Shown here: one piece after another, positions 12,582 to 40,815 of the stretch
Layout: each line of letters starts with the position of its first letter
Position numbering within the stretch: position 1 is the first letter of the stretch
Assembly: GCA_019916065.1 (NCBI GenBank)
Contig: CM034239.1
Coordinates: forward strand, 37,968,419 to 38,032,418
From: Vitellaria paradoxa
Taxonomy: Eukaryota > Streptophyta > Magnoliopsida > Ericales > Sapotaceae
Direction: 5' to 3'
DNA length: 64,000 nt
The notes under the pieces: model-generated
Seen by the model: the letters and a program-made list of their open reading frames with translations, nothing else
Databases searched by the model: none
What the model was told of the DNA's origin: nothing
Position numbers and translations under genes: made by a program

Positions 12582-13677
12582 TTTTTTAGTTTTTGTAGTT
12601 TTTTTTTCACTTTCAAAACACTAAAAAAAAAAAAATAGCTAACTTTTTAGCTAGCTTTTGTTTTGTTTTTTTTTTTTTTTCTTAAATTCAACCTAAACTA
12701 TATTCACCTTCTTGAAAAATTATATTTATATTTTATTATTTTTATTTTTATTCATCTAAAAATTTTATTTTTATCTTTATTATGTTTTACTTTTTTTTAT
12801 ATTTATTTAAAAATCATATTTTTTACCCATTAATTATAAATTTATGAGTCTATTCATGTGCACAGTATACTTTGAGCATTAGGTGGCGGCACATGCGCAC
12901 TCATATAGAGAGTTTGCTGGGTGCTTAGATAATTGATTGCCATGATCTTATTTTAATATGTATAGGAGTTAAATCTGGACATACCACGTCCACGCACATG
13001 CACGCGTGCAAGACTTAGATATGTGCGTGATTCTCGATTATTATGATAATTTTTTTCCTTATAAATTATAAAGTAATTTATGATTTCTAAAATTACATCT
13101 ATCATACATCTACTTTTTAAATTCTGTTACAAATTTTCTTGAGGTTAGAGGGTTGATAGGAGATGAAATAAAGATTAATTTAGAATGTCTTAAATAGGAA
13201 TTTTTGATCATTTAATAAAAAAAAATAGATATCTCACCATTAAATCTACACTAATCATGCTAACATCGAGATTCTAAAAAAAAAAATGATTTAGATGAAT
13301 CTGATTATTCTATTATCATCAAATAAATCACAATTGAAAATCTATATATTAAATTATAACAGCATGTCAAATTTAATGGTATATTTTAAATGTTACTATT
13401 TACGATATTTCAAATAATGATTAGATACTTTAAAATCTCATAACAACAGTCAAGGACCAAAATAATTCAAAATTATTGTGATAATACATATTTAAATCAT
13501 AATCACCAATTAATCACGGGCATGTACCAATCAAGAGAACTAAGTCAAATTAGAGAAAAACTTGTAATGTAATTTAAGAAATAAGAATTATATATATATA
13601 TATATATATATGAACATATTTTATTTTTATATTATTTTTTAATCTACTTAAATAATAAAATACATTTGAGATTTTAT
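12582..13677. other. AT-rich spacer with an AT microsatellite
   Basis: No gene seen. A (TA)n run sits at 13590-13611. A GC-richer patch at 12860-13030 contains cacgcacatgcacgcgtgc, without a recognised role. Confidence 0.5.
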
Positions 13678-14063
13678 GGAGCCGTTTGGAGCTTCAAAGA
13701 AGTTTAAAAAATTCAAAAAAAAAAAAACTTCAAAAGTTCTAATTTTTTCAAACTCCAAAAAATTTATCAAAATCCATTGAAACAAACTACTATAGCACGT
13801 TCCAACAGTTTTGGTATATTTTTTAAAAAGTTAGACTGACATTTGTAGCAAAAAATTCGGTGAAACTTCAAAAATTTTTAAGATTTTTTACTAAAATTTT
13901 GTCACGTGTTATTTTATATAATTTTTTACAATTTTATATCAAATAAAATATAAACATCCAAGCATCATTTTAAAACAATTTTTACACTCTAAATTTAAAA
14001 AAAAAATCACTTTTTTTAATATTTAGATTTTTGTTTTTTTTTTTTTACACTTTAAACAGCCTC
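13678..14063. repeat. MITE, family E, uninterrupted copy
   Basis: About 386 bp with inverted ends (ggagccgtttggagcttcaa and reverse complement gaggctgtttaaagtgtaaa). Internal blocks, such as 'caaactactatagcacgttc' and 'actaaaattttgtcacgtg', occur in reverse complement in 34790-35340, where another MITE interrupts them. Confidence 0.65.
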
Positions 14064-15535
14064 GCTTCTCCTTTTTCCCTTTCTTTTATTTTCCCTTACT
14101 AAATTCTTGTGTTGGATCAAGGATTTATCAAAAGGGAAAAAAAAAATTAGACAAGAATTCAAATTTTCTCCTCTTATTTGAATTGTGATAGAAATAAAAA
14201 GAAAAATAGATAAAATTTAAAAAACTAAAATTAATTAAATTAAAAAACTAATATATTGACCAAAGTCTTCTATTTTGTTATATTTTTTTAAATCCATTCA
14301 AACAAGAATATATATTAAAAATTTTATATTTCCATCTTTTTTTCTTTCCTTTTTTTTTTTTTCCTCGCCAAATGCTCACTTTAAACAGGGTCTAAGGAGA
14401 AAGGAAATGCATTTCTTGTATTCTACTGTACCATAGTTCAGTTCTTAACGTAAAAAAGAGAGTGCAAAAAGCCAGCCCAGCATAACCACTAAAATCTAGG
14501 AAATTACAGCAAAAAAGAAAGATGTCCAACCATATGTTCAACTCAGCGGCAGTGGGTTAAGGTCATGTGCACAAAAGTCTTCCTTGCAAACCACCCCTAA
14601 CTTCAGAAAATGATTTAAGACAGTGAAATTCCCATCTGAGACTAAACTATATACACCTTTAGGCAATATTTATTTGAGGGATATATTTCGGAGATTGAAT
14701 AAGCAGTCGTCTATTATTATTGTTGACTAAGTTGATTTTAGTCTTATGTCTGATTTGTAATATTAAAACTGCTGATTGGATTTCATATCTCTTGGGGGAT
14801 AAGTAACACCATTGGAGGGTGTGGTTAACTTCATAATCCAGTCCTTCTAATCAAAGATGTCAAATATAGCTTTAGAGCTTTCTCCCATTGGAAAGGCAAC
14901 ACTTTGGAAGACCAGTGTCTGTTAACCTCCCGACAAGACAAACATTGGCCAATCGAAATCCATCATCAGCCCGATTATGTCAAAGGAATATGAAACTAGG
15001 GTACTCCACGGCGGGTGGGACTTCTGTCAAGCATCACAACAAAGATATGAAACAAAGCCAATAAAGCCCAGAGTGGAAATATATTCCCCCAGAACCTCTT
15101 AACGTCCAAAATAATTTCTCAACTCCCCCCCCCCAAAAAAAGAATCCACAAAAAAATAATAATAATTAAATAAATAAAATACAACTCCCCTTAAAAGTTG
15201 TGTATAGCATCACACTATACTCTTTCTACAGGGTTGATATTCCATTGACAATTATTTACGTCATGCTGAAGATTTGCCCAAAACAAGAACTACGTTTGAG
15301 CACTTAGCAACAATTGTTCCTAAATTCTCCGCATGGCATGTCCAAATCACTAAACTATTAAAGTTAGTTGTAAGGGAAGCATTCAGAAATTCATTTGGAT
15401 GCTACGAAACTCAGAGCATATTCCTGTCCGTTCGATTCAAGGTGGGCAGAAAACTAAACTGACAAAAATGTGTCCAAATCACTTTCTTCTAAAATCTAAA
15501 ATTAGTTACAGTGACGGCATTCAGATGCTCATTTG
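14064..15535. other. Intergenic spacer, no gene seen
   Basis: It contains T- and C-runs (cccccccccc at 15125-15136) and no supported coding region. A few open frames of 60-70 codons around 15270-15610 have no protein-like features. Confidence 0.5.
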
Positions 15536-15539
15536 GAGG

Positions 15540-15915
15540 GCTGTCTTTAGAGGTCTAGAAAGTCTTAGGCAAAAACCTTTTAAAGGCCCAGTCTGTTTTG
15601 TGTCTGTTATATAAAAGTTTAAAAGTTTATAATTAGAAGAAATTCAAAAGTCTTTTTTGAGATTAAAAAAATAATAATTAATGTATTAAATATGAAATAA
15701 TTATGATATGTATCAAGAGTAGGAAGTTCAAAATTTTATGACACGAAAATTGGAAAAAAAATTAAGTGCCATAAATTTATTAAATTTTGATTAATTAAAA
15801 TATTATTTAATATTTTAATTATTAATATTTCTAAAAATTCGAGGCCTTCTCTTTTTTTGAGACCTTAGGTAGTCGCCTCATCAGTTTAGGGGTTGCTACG
15901 GCCTGTTTATTTGGA
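15540..15915. repeat. Possible small hAT-derived non-autonomous element
   Basis: The left end carries 'cttaggcaaaaacctttt' and 'aggccc'. The right end carries 'gaggccttctctttttttga' and 'ccttaggtagtcgcctc'. Such wording is typical of non-coding tails of TTF-type hAT elements, but the boundaries are not fixed. Confidence 0.3.
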
Positions 15916-17050
15916 GGCTACTAAACCTAATTTTCTTATTTGTTTGGTTCAAATTTGAATAGACAGAAAACTTAACCGACATGAATTTCAAGATGGATGG
16001 AGTCTGAAGTTACTTTTTAACTTCAGCCATTCATTTAATTTGATCATTTAATTTAAAAATACAATTTTTTATTTTTTATTTTTATGATAAATCAGGTAAA
16101 TGATCATTCAACAATGCAAGAGGACAAGCCTTTCACATGCACCCCCCAAAATTCCCTTCTGCTGCCATGGATGAAAGGTTTGAGAACTTAAGTTCCTCAC
16201 CACTAGTAGGTCGCTTCTGCACTCCAAAGGTCTCTTGAATCAGTCGTGGCTTGGATTGAAATGGAGAAACAGGCTTTGCTCATCAACTTAACTCAGTTGC
16301 GCGACTGGCTCAACTAGAGTTGGAGGGCCATTTGTTTTCTGTGTTTGTCATTGTGCAGTTGTGCCAACAAGTGGATAGAATAGAGAAAATTTTCAAACAG
16401 ACGAAGAAGTTGAGCCAGCTCCAGTTCCCAAAAATGGGGGGACGCCAGCAATGGCCAGCTAAGTGAATCGGTCCTATCCCAAAAATGACCACGAGACCAC
16501 CATAAAGGATTGGCGGCAGCTCTAGTTCTACAGTGGCAGCCATGGGATGGGATAGGACAAGGACGCCAAATCGACCACCATAATTAGATGAGGGGACGCC
16601 AGCAAAGTGAAGCAGCTGACAAAATTGTTTGATAGGATTAGGTTTCTAAATAAGATTAGAGTTCTGCATTTTGTTTCTTTTTCTTAAATATTTACTAATT
16701 TACCCTTTAAAGAATAAAAAATTAACTTAAATTGAATGATCGCATCAACTTGATATTAAATCTATGGCTAAAAGGCAACTTCAGGCCCCCCAGATCCAAT
16801 TTCATGATGTTGGATTGTCAAGGCTAATTGTCAAAGAGGTTCTGACTTCCAAATACATGTAGAGACAATATACATAATTGAATACCAAACTTGTAGCACT
16901 CCAAGCACTAATAATTTTAAAGCCAGAAACAAGAAGGCGGCAAGTTATTGCTGCACAAATGGAAGATAGCTGCAGAAGGAAGAGCATAAGAACCGCACCG
17001 TATTGAAAGTGTCGTAAAAAACTAAAAGAGAAAAAAAAAAAAAAAACTCA
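15916..17050 (-). other. 3' flank of AUG2, including its untranslated tail
   Basis: This stretch lies downstream of the AUG2 stop codon. A poly-T/poly-A-rich block at 17029-17046 lies just after the stop. The words 'gacgccagcaa' occur twice at 16441 and 16596. No polyadenylation site is called and no coding region is supported. Confidence 0.4.
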
Positions 17051-33495
<16,445 letters not shown>

Positions 33496-33660
33496 TTGGC
33501 GACCTTGAAGTGAATCGAATTGAATCAAATGAAATAGAATCAATGAACAATCAAACACAGCAGCAGTGGTTGGTGCTTCTCCCCCTTGCAGGCAAGACGG
33601 GACGTCACTTCCAAAATTTTAAATTTACTCAACAGTCAACAGAAATAATCTAGAATGATT
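33496..33660 (-). promoter_or_regulatory. Leader and proximal promoter of AUG2
   Basis: The sequence upstream of the AUG2 start is GC-richer up to about 33610 and then falls into AT-rich spacer. No TATA box can be assigned. One in-frame upstream ATG at 33558 makes the precise translation start uncertain. Confidence 0.35.
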
Positions 33661-34788
33661 TTTTCAAGACTCCGTTTGGTTGCTCAAATTTCTGGTTGCT
33701 CAATTTTTTTATTTTTATTTTGTTATATAATTAAATTTAGTTTTTTATTTTTTAAACTTTTTTAAACAATGAATGACAAAAATATCTCATTAATAAAAAA
33801 ATTAAAAAATTAATTATAAAAAAATTAACTTATTTTCTTTTCAAATATATAAAAAAAACTATCTTTGGTAGTCAATTAAAAAATAATAATAAAATTGAGC
33901 TTAGTGAAATTGAATGGCTCAGCGCCAAAAACTGCTGGGAAATGCAATCGCCTATTTTAAAGTTGTCTAATTTTTACCAATCTTATTGTTTTATACGATT
34001 TTTCTAATGGAAATTTAATTTTCTTTTTTTTATAGTTTTTTGGTATATTATTAACATTTCTTTAAAATAAAAAAATACTTGAAAGTACGAAAATTTATGT
34101 GCAAATATAATAGAACTTTTTTTCAAAAGCGATGACTTGTTTGAAAGTCAAACTTTTACTCATTTTTATAAATTTTTATCAGCTTCTTCCATTTTTTATC
34201 ATTCTCATTTTTTTGTCTATTTATTTTGAGACTCTAAATTTCATAATTACAAATTTTTGTTAACTTTAAATTTTTTTCAATTCTTGTTAATTTTATAATA
34301 ATTTTTTTTATTAGAACTATTCGAATATTGGTTAATATAATATTCGAACAAATCTGATTAAAAATTTTAAATTAAACCATTCAAACATAAAAAAATGATT
34401 GACACCCTAACTTTTTTCAACTTCATGGCCTCCAAAGGTCCTTTAAAGTTAATATGTTAGCACCTAATTTTTTTATTTTTAAGTATTTTTTAATTTTAAA
34501 AAATGAAAATAACATGTTAAGAAATTACCAAAAAATAATTTTTTGATGAAAATAAAACGATATAAAACAAAAATTGTAAATTTATCTAAAATAGAAAGTT
34601 AGGGTATTTTTTCGAATTAAATAAATTCATCATGCTCACAACTCTTGAGGATATTTGAAAATACACTCAACCCCCTCTCACCCTTTATTTTTCGTGCTTG
34701 CAGGACATGATGTCGCAATCTTGATCCTACCCGTGCATTCACTCAAATATATCCGATATAATTTTTTTTTTTTGTCTAATTAAATGAT
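33661..34788. other. AT-rich spacer with a MITE-like beginning
   Basis: No gene. 33666-33930 begins actccgtttggttgctcaa and contains 'tttggtagtcaattaaaaaa', suggesting a diverged Tourist-like element without clean ends. The remainder shows nothing I can name. Confidence 0.35.
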
Positions 34789-34789
34789 T

Positions 34790-35338
34790 AAGAGGCCGCT
34801 TGGAGTATGTAAAAAATTAAAAAAAAATAAATAAATCAAAACTTAACAAAAAGGAAAAATTTTTTTAAATTTGGAGGACAAAAGTTATTTTAAAATAATG
34901 GTTAGATGTTTATATGTGATTTGATATAAAATTATTAAAAATTATATATAGGCTCCGTTTGGAGAATAACAAAATAAAATAAAATTCTACAAATCTCTAC
35001 AAACACGAATTACGAGATAATAAATTTTAAAATTTTCACTCACTACACGAATTACGAGACATTTACTTTTACAATTTTATTTTATTTTATTTTATACACT
35101 TTTACATAACTCCAAACACACCCATAGTGACATGCGACAAAATTTTAGTGAAGAATTTTAAAAATTTTTAGTGTTTGGTGGAACTTAGTCCAATTTTTTT
35201 AAAAATTGTTAAAATCTGTTGAAACGCATTTTAACAGTTTGTTCTTACGAATTTTGACAAATTTGTTAGAATTTAAAAAAGTTAAAACTTCTAAAATTTG
35301 TTTGAATTTTTAAACTTCTTTTGGACCTCCAAATGGTC
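34790..35338. repeat. MITE, family E, interrupted by a second MITE
   Basis: The outer parts 34790-34950 and 35124-35338 together are the reverse complement of the uninterrupted copy at 13678-14063. The junction falls at 'attatata' and 'tagtgacatgcgacaaaatt', which are contiguous in the other copy. Confidence 0.7.
34951..35123. repeat. MITE, family B, nested copy (173 bp)
   Basis: It begins ggctccgtttggagaataac and ends taactccaaacacaccc. The inverted ends are clear and the core is 'cactacacgaattacgagac'. It is flanked by ata on both sides, which may be a 3 bp duplication. Tourist-like by its ends; the superfamily is inferred. Confidence 0.75.
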
Positions 35339-35344
35339 GTCGGT

Positions 35345-35910
35345 CCATTAATTGTTACAATTGGCTGAGTTAAAGCACTTGTTTAGTAAATGGGTTTAAA
35401 TGCATCATTAGAACACATCCCTTTGCGCTTAAAAATACCTAATTTTTATCCTATCAATCAACCAACCCATTATCCACAATGACTTCGAGTGTCAAGTAAG
35501 GCCTTTTTGGCATCATAAACAAATTCTATAAATCTTTATAAATTTCTAACAATCCTTCTACCTCTAATTTTTTTGTCATTACAAATTTTAAAAAATTTTA
35601 ATATTTCGCTAAAAAAATAAAAAATTTAGAAGTAGATTAATCGAATATGTAAATTTTTTTATATAATCATATTCTTCATGTCGAAAGTTTTCAAACGAGT
35701 ACCATTGTCGCTATTTTTTGTGAATTTTTTTGAATTCGTGAGAACCGCGTTTTGCTACTTTTCATAAAAAAAAGCACCAAAATCAATCTCAAATCATATT
35801 TTATTTCAATTTATCTTATTTTTTCTTACTCCAAACGGAGCCTAAGAAACAAACATACCATTATCTTGTCCAAGCCGTTAGCATCATTTTTGTGAAGAAA
35901 CACTACTGTA
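35345..35910. other. AT-rich spacer
   Basis: No gene. It contains further 'ccaaacggagcc' words near 35831-35842 that suggest old MITE ends. Confidence 0.4.
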
Positions 35911-36417
35911 CCTCTGTTTGGTGGAGCAAAAATTTGTAAAATTTTATGATTATTGTGATTTGAATATTTGACAAAAATATTAAATTTTATCACTTTTCTT
36001 CTCTAAAATATTAAATTTTGGGGAGACAACCAAAATTACTCTCTTTCTCTTCTAATATTCCTCTGTACTGAAATATTAATCGATTTGAAAACAGTGAAAG
36101 TTATAAAAATTTTTAATAAACAAATTTTTAAATATTTTTAAAATTATTTTTAAAATTTTTGGATTCGAAAATTTTTAAAATTTTTAATATTAAATTTTTT
36201 AATTTTTATTAAAATATTAATAAATAACAATCATAATGGTCATTTTAACTGAATACCAACTCAAAAGTTATTAAAATTTTTATCAAATACTTAAAAGTTA
36301 CCAAATATTACTAAAAATTGTTATTTATTTTATCAAACACACGAAAAATTTCAACTACTAACTTTTAACGAAAAAAAATATCAAAAAATTACTAAAAATT
36401 ATATTTTCAAACAGTGA
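35911..36417. repeat. MITE-like element, family C, copy 2
   Basis: It begins cctctgtttggtggagc and ends ttttcaaacagtgactata, which are imperfect inverted ends. The interior is made of 'aaaatttttaaaaat' words like the other family C copies. Confidence 0.45.
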
Positions 36418-36807
36418 CTATATATTATGGGTAAACTGATAAACAAACCAAGATCCATTACTTGTGTCCCTTAATCGGCAAATCCCTTGCTCTTAGATTT
36501 CTTGACCCTTGAAATCAGGTAGATAAAATCTAAATTCCTAGTTTGTCCTTGAAACTAAACCACATTATCATCCAGCATTAAAATTATTTTATCTTCCTCT
36601 CATTCTCAAAACTGATTTCTTCTTTACAATTCATCATCTTGTTTAGAGACGAAGGTCTGATTTCATGAAGGGAGGCCCAAAAGATCATCAGTAAAAATTT
36701 AAATGATTATAATCTAAAAAATATATAACCATCTTTTCTTGGATAAGATATAATCGTGAAGTACTATAAAAAAGTTTATCTTTCTAATACATTGAGTAAA
36801 TTACAAA

Positions 36808-37330
36808 TCAAAGTGGCACTCGACGAGTTTTTATACCGTGAAATTCATCTATAATTGAATTAGTACTAAACTTCTTCGCAATTTCTCTTTTAATGTATAC
36901 AATCAATGTACTTGCTAGAAAATTATTTTCTATCTTGTTTCGAAATTTAGTTTTAATAAGATTCATAACTGAAATTGTACATTCTGTAGTTATAGTCAAA
37001 ACAAAAAGTGTAAGGACAAGTTTAACTAATCTATAAAGAAGTGGATAAATTTTTAATTTTTTTGACTTGACCAATCATTAGCACAACTCAGAAATAATTG
37101 ATAATTCCTACAAATTTTGAATTTTGAGATATCACAATCTTATAATGTCTTAATTACTTTCTTAAATCCTCTTTATCCAACTCTGTAAAATTTTTTGGGT
37201 AAAATTTGTCCACAAGTTTGCAATATTATCTATATTAAAATAATTGTACTCATCTTTAGAATCTAATGCACAACTGAGAGTAAGTAGCTTCATTATATTC
37301 TTACTGAATCTATGATTCAATTCTTGCAAC
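36808..37330 (-). pseudogene. hAT transposase remnant, C-terminal dimerisation region
   Basis: The 88-codon frame at 36808-37074 matches the hAT C-terminal dimerisation domain: YPLLYRLVKLVLTLFVLT, then TTECTISVMNLIKTKFRNKI, where the family usually has a TTERSFS-type motif, and KREIAKKFSTNSIIDEF at the end. Further upstream on the minus strand, to about 37330, broken frames still show YPKNFTELDKEDLRK. Most of the transposase is missing and frameshifted. It resembles the TTF-zinc-finger group of plant hAT elements. Confidence 0.75.
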
Positions 37331-38448
37331 TAAGAATTTATTGATAAAAACATCTACTTTGTAATGATATTATATTGTAATTTAATCTACTTAATTTTTA
37401 TGTAAGTCCCATTATAAACAAATTTGAATAGTGGAGACTTTTTTATATATGAAAAAGGGGACCATTATTAATGAACTACTTTTAATAAAATATAACATAC
37501 ATCTACAGGTAAAATACCAAAATTAGGGGACATGGCTACCCTTGGTCCAACATAAGGTTGGTCCCTAATCTTATTCATATTTCAATTTATAAATACAGAT
37601 ACCCATTCACTTCACATAAAAATACATTATCTCACTCTTTTCATATTTTTTTAAATATTATTTTATAAAAAATTTGAAATTAATATTTTTAAAAATATGA
37701 CAATATTTGTAATAAATAATTAAATTTTAAATATTTATTAAATAATGCTTGAATACTTATTAGACAAAGTTAACTAAATTTTTTTTTTTAAAAAAAAAAA
37801 TGATATTTAGACTTTAATTTTTCTTTATAAATTTTCTTAAAAAAATAAGTATTTCAATTAAAATTTTAATTTGAATTTACATAAAATTAAAATTTTAAAT
37901 ACACACTTTTACATTTTTTATGTCAATTTTATATAATAAAAAAACCCAAGAATTTTAATTTGAAATATTTTCAACTATTGAGCTCTTTGTAGGTTAAATT
38001 ATGTTTTCACACTTTCAGGAATGAGTAGTTTCAAGTTATATAATAAATTACAATAATGCATTACTCAAAACTAACTGATTCAAATCAAACTATGAAAAAA
38101 TAGTATAAAGTTCTATCCAAACTACACCAAAAACCAATATTAACAAAAGTTGATGTCATTATCTTGAATAGGAGGGCGTATAAGTCGTTTCGAATTTATA
38201 CTTAAACCCAAAGTTAAATTAATTTTTTTCAATTGTAAAAATTTTCATTCAAAATCGAACTAACTTTTGGAACATGTTTAACTTGTCAATTTGAAAAATA
38301 CACAAATTTAATTAATTGTTTATGTTTAATCGTGTTAAACGCAATGACATCTTTTTTATACGGACCCAATTTATTTAGACATTGTCAAGAAAGAAAAAAG
38401 AAGTTTGCTTTTTAATTTTTTGTTTATTTAATATATTTATCCCTTAGG
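37331..38448. other. AT-rich spacer
   Basis: No gene. A small hairpin-like pair 'attaggggacatggctaccc' / 'ggttggtccctaat' lies at 37524-37573. Confidence 0.4.
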
Positions 38449-39119
38449 GTCCGATTAGATGATGCTAAAATTTCAGGGGATAAGTTTTAGAGGAGGTATA
38501 AGATAAGATGAGATATTATTTTTAGAGTGTTGGCCCACATTGATGTGATGTTTATGGAGGGGGATAACTTTTGACTTAGTTTGGATGTTTTATAAATAAG
38601 AGGGGATGAATGATGAAAAAAGCAGTCAAATGATTCTTTTACCCTTGTGGTGTCCCAAACTTGATCACCCATTAAATTAAATATTAAATTGTAAAACCGA
38701 CTCCATTTAATTATTTTTGGACAATTTGAAGTTATATTATTTATTTCATTGAAAATTAAATTTTTTATAAATTTATTTAAACAAAATTTTTTAAATATGT
38801 ACATTTGAATGATTGGTTATTATCTAATTTTATTTTTAATTATGTTTATTTTGACTTGTTGGCCTATCTATTATTTTTTTACTAACATTATATTTATTTT
38901 GATCAAATTAATGAAAACTAAAAATGTCAAAATAATAACCATTCTCCCGGATAAAATTTAGTTACGGTGGAACCCGTCCAAAAATTATCCGGGAGAAGCC
39001 CGCGCGAGAGAGAGAGTGAAACCGCGAGGAGGAGGGAGTTTTGGTTGTCAAACCGTATGAAAGGGTGAGACCCACCCATAAAATATTTAACTTATTCTTT
39101 CCCCGCATCCAAGCGGGGC
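38449..39119. mobile_element. Non-autonomous PIF/Harbinger-like element, about 670 bp, TTA target duplication
   Basis: The left end gggtccgattagatgatgc and the right end gcatccaagcggggcc form imperfect inverted repeats, and TTA flanks both ends. Inner inverted blocks include 'ataacttttg' and 'tgggtctcacccttt' type words. No transposase is present; a 105-codon open frame on the minus strand has no known domain. Confidence 0.65.
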
Positions 39120-40040
39120 CTTATGGTTAAAAATAAGTTTAAAATATAAGAGAGTAATTTTATTCATTTTAAAAAAAAGTCAAAAAATTAATAATTAAAA
39201 GCTGAGCTTTTGACTACCAATATAATCGTCTCAAAAAATAAATTGATTCGTAAATAATCTGAACTCATTTAGAGAACATGTTAATTATGGGTTGAATTTG
39301 AATCTTGTTCATGTCCCAACCCTTGCTTTTGAGGCTCAAATTTAATATTCACAAGCCCAAAATAGCATCCCGAAAGTTGTGGGTTTGGCAAATTGGGATT
39401 GAATTTTAGAAATCAATTTCTGAATTTGGGTATCAGGCGTGTGCATTTAGGTGACGAAGACTGTCATTGATATTTGGAGATCTACAGGAAAAGTTTTCTT
39501 TTATTTTGATTTGTTTTATCAGTGCAAAATCGAAACTCGACTTCAATATTATTCAGATGAGGATGTTTTATTTGGCTGTGATTTAGGCTTTGTTTGAAAT
39601 TCTAAAAATTGCAAAAAAATATTAAAAATTTTTTAAAAGTATTTATTTTTTATTTTACTATACGAATTACAAATCTATAATTTTTATCAAATTTTATAAT
39701 TTTTTATTACTCCAAACACCTTCTTAATTTGAATGGGATTTAATACTATTTCTTTTTGTAGTTTAGTTTGAATAAATTAATTTTAGTTTATATATTATAT
39801 TAATTAATTAATATATTTTTAGATAAATAACAAATCAAAAGTCTATTTTTTATTTTTTTATTATTTATTTATTTATTTTTATTTTTTTCAATGCTGGGCC
39901 AGAGCAAAAGTGAATTTGAAATTTTGAATCATTTGATTCCACATGTGAGCGTAACGTATTAGGGCCGGGATTTTCTATGACTGGGCAGATGCATCGAAGT
40001 CTCTTTAAGGCCTCGTTTGGAGGCAGCCCAACTAACCAAA
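39120..40040. other. Spacer with a short family B-like MITE
   Basis: At about 39588-39723 a short element begins ggctttgtttgaaattcta and ends ttactccaaacaccttc. It contains 'ctatacgaattacaaatct', and TTA flanks both sides. The rest has no gene. Confidence 0.45.
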
Positions 40041-40060
40041 CAGTGTCTTCCTTCACAAAC

Positions 40061-40130
40061 TAGGGTTAGGGTCTCGCAACATCGCGCTATAAAAACCCCA
40101 CCCCTCCGAAGGTATTCATCGCGAAGGGTT
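40061..40130 (+). promoter_or_regulatory. TATA box with telo-box-like element: promoter of a non-coding (snoRNA) transcript
   Basis: A telo-box-like 'tagggttaggg' at 40061-40071 is followed by 'gctataaaaacccc' at 40086-40099, and 'aagggtttaggt' lies at 40125-40136. Telo-box plus TATA is a frequent arrangement in plant snoRNA and ribosomal protein promoters. The GC-richer transcript region that follows lacks a good coding frame, and a box C/D RNA sits about 620 bp downstream. Confidence 0.5.
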
Positions 40131-40740
40131 TAGGTCCGGGTGCGGTTTCTTCCTGATGGGCGTCGAGGATCGAAGGGAATACTTAATCGTTCGAATCATT
40201 GTTGTATTTTCCTTCAAATTTTTTGTGTATTTTTCCAGATCTATGTTCTGTTTTCATTCAAAGTTGTCGTCTTTCTTAAGAATCCCCAGTGAGGAAGCAA
40301 ACCCAATAGATAGGAAGTGCCGTATGACACTCCAAACAGCAGGGGGATGCGGCGGCCTCTCTTCCCATCCGCTGGCGGCTTCCCTCTGATTTCCCCATAA
40401 TCAAAGGGGTTCGCTAGTCGGGAAAGGCGGCTCGTCTGTTCCGCTGTGTGTGTGATTTGAAACGGGTCTCTGAGGGTCTCTCTCTCTCTCTCTCTCTATA
40501 TGTATATATATAAATGGGGGTGTGTTTTGAAAGAATTAATAAAGGGTCCGATGCCACGTCGCCGGTAGCGAGAGAGAGCAATGACCGGCGGTGCTACGAT
40601 CGGACCAAAATCAATTCCATGTTTCGCATGTTGATAGGAACCTGTGGATCGATTTCTGCCGTTCGTCCACGGAGCCGTTTTTGCGATTACATTTTACAAT
40701 TTAGGTTTTATTTATTTATTTATTTTTTTAAGGGGGGAAG
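40130..40740 (+). ncRNA. Probable non-coding precursor/host transcript of the snoRNA
   Basis: GC-richer than the flanks and without a protein-like frame. It contains a (TC)n run at 40478-40497 and (TA)n at 40499-40511. Two 77-codon open frames (40156-40389 and 40514-40747) show no domain. Its role as a precursor is inferred from the promoter upstream and the snoRNA at its 3' end. Confidence 0.35.
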
Positions 40741-40744
40741 CCAA

Positions 40745-40815
40745 TGATGAGTTTTCTATTATTTAAGTTGGAATTACCGACTGAATCATTCTTTGATGAT
40801 AGATCGACTATCTGA
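40745..40815 (+). ncRNA. Box C/D snoRNA, predicted 18S rRNA 2'-O-methylation guide (snR77/SNORD65-like)
   Basis: The order of boxes is complete: box C TGATGA 40745-40750, box D' CTGA 40781-40784, box C' TGATGA 40794-40799, box D CTGA 40812-40815. Flanks agcc (40738-40741) and ggct (40816-40819) can form a short terminal stem. The stretch just before D' (TTGGAATTACCG) is antisense to the highly conserved 18S rRNA segment CGGUAAUUCCA. Counting five bases from D' points to the U of CGGU, the site methylated in yeast under snR77 (Um578) and in human under SNORD65 (Um627). Length is about 71-80 nt, normal for the class. The box and guide logic is seen directly; expression and target are inferred. 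Confidence 0.78.

Noticed and set aside
16310..16543. 77-codon frame on the minus strand with GGLVVIFGIGPIHLAG
   Set aside because: No splice context, no relation to the nearby gene and no recognisable domain; chance frame in the AUG2 3' flank.
33558..33558. Upstream ATG as AUG2 start
   Set aside because: It is in frame and adds 21 residues, but that extension is hydrophobic and unlike the usual augmin N-terminus; the start near 33495 fits better. Not fully excluded.
40156..40747. Two 77-codon plus-strand frames after the TATA box
   Set aside because: No domain, no codon pattern and separated by stops; a non-coding transcript ending in a snoRNA is a simpler reading.
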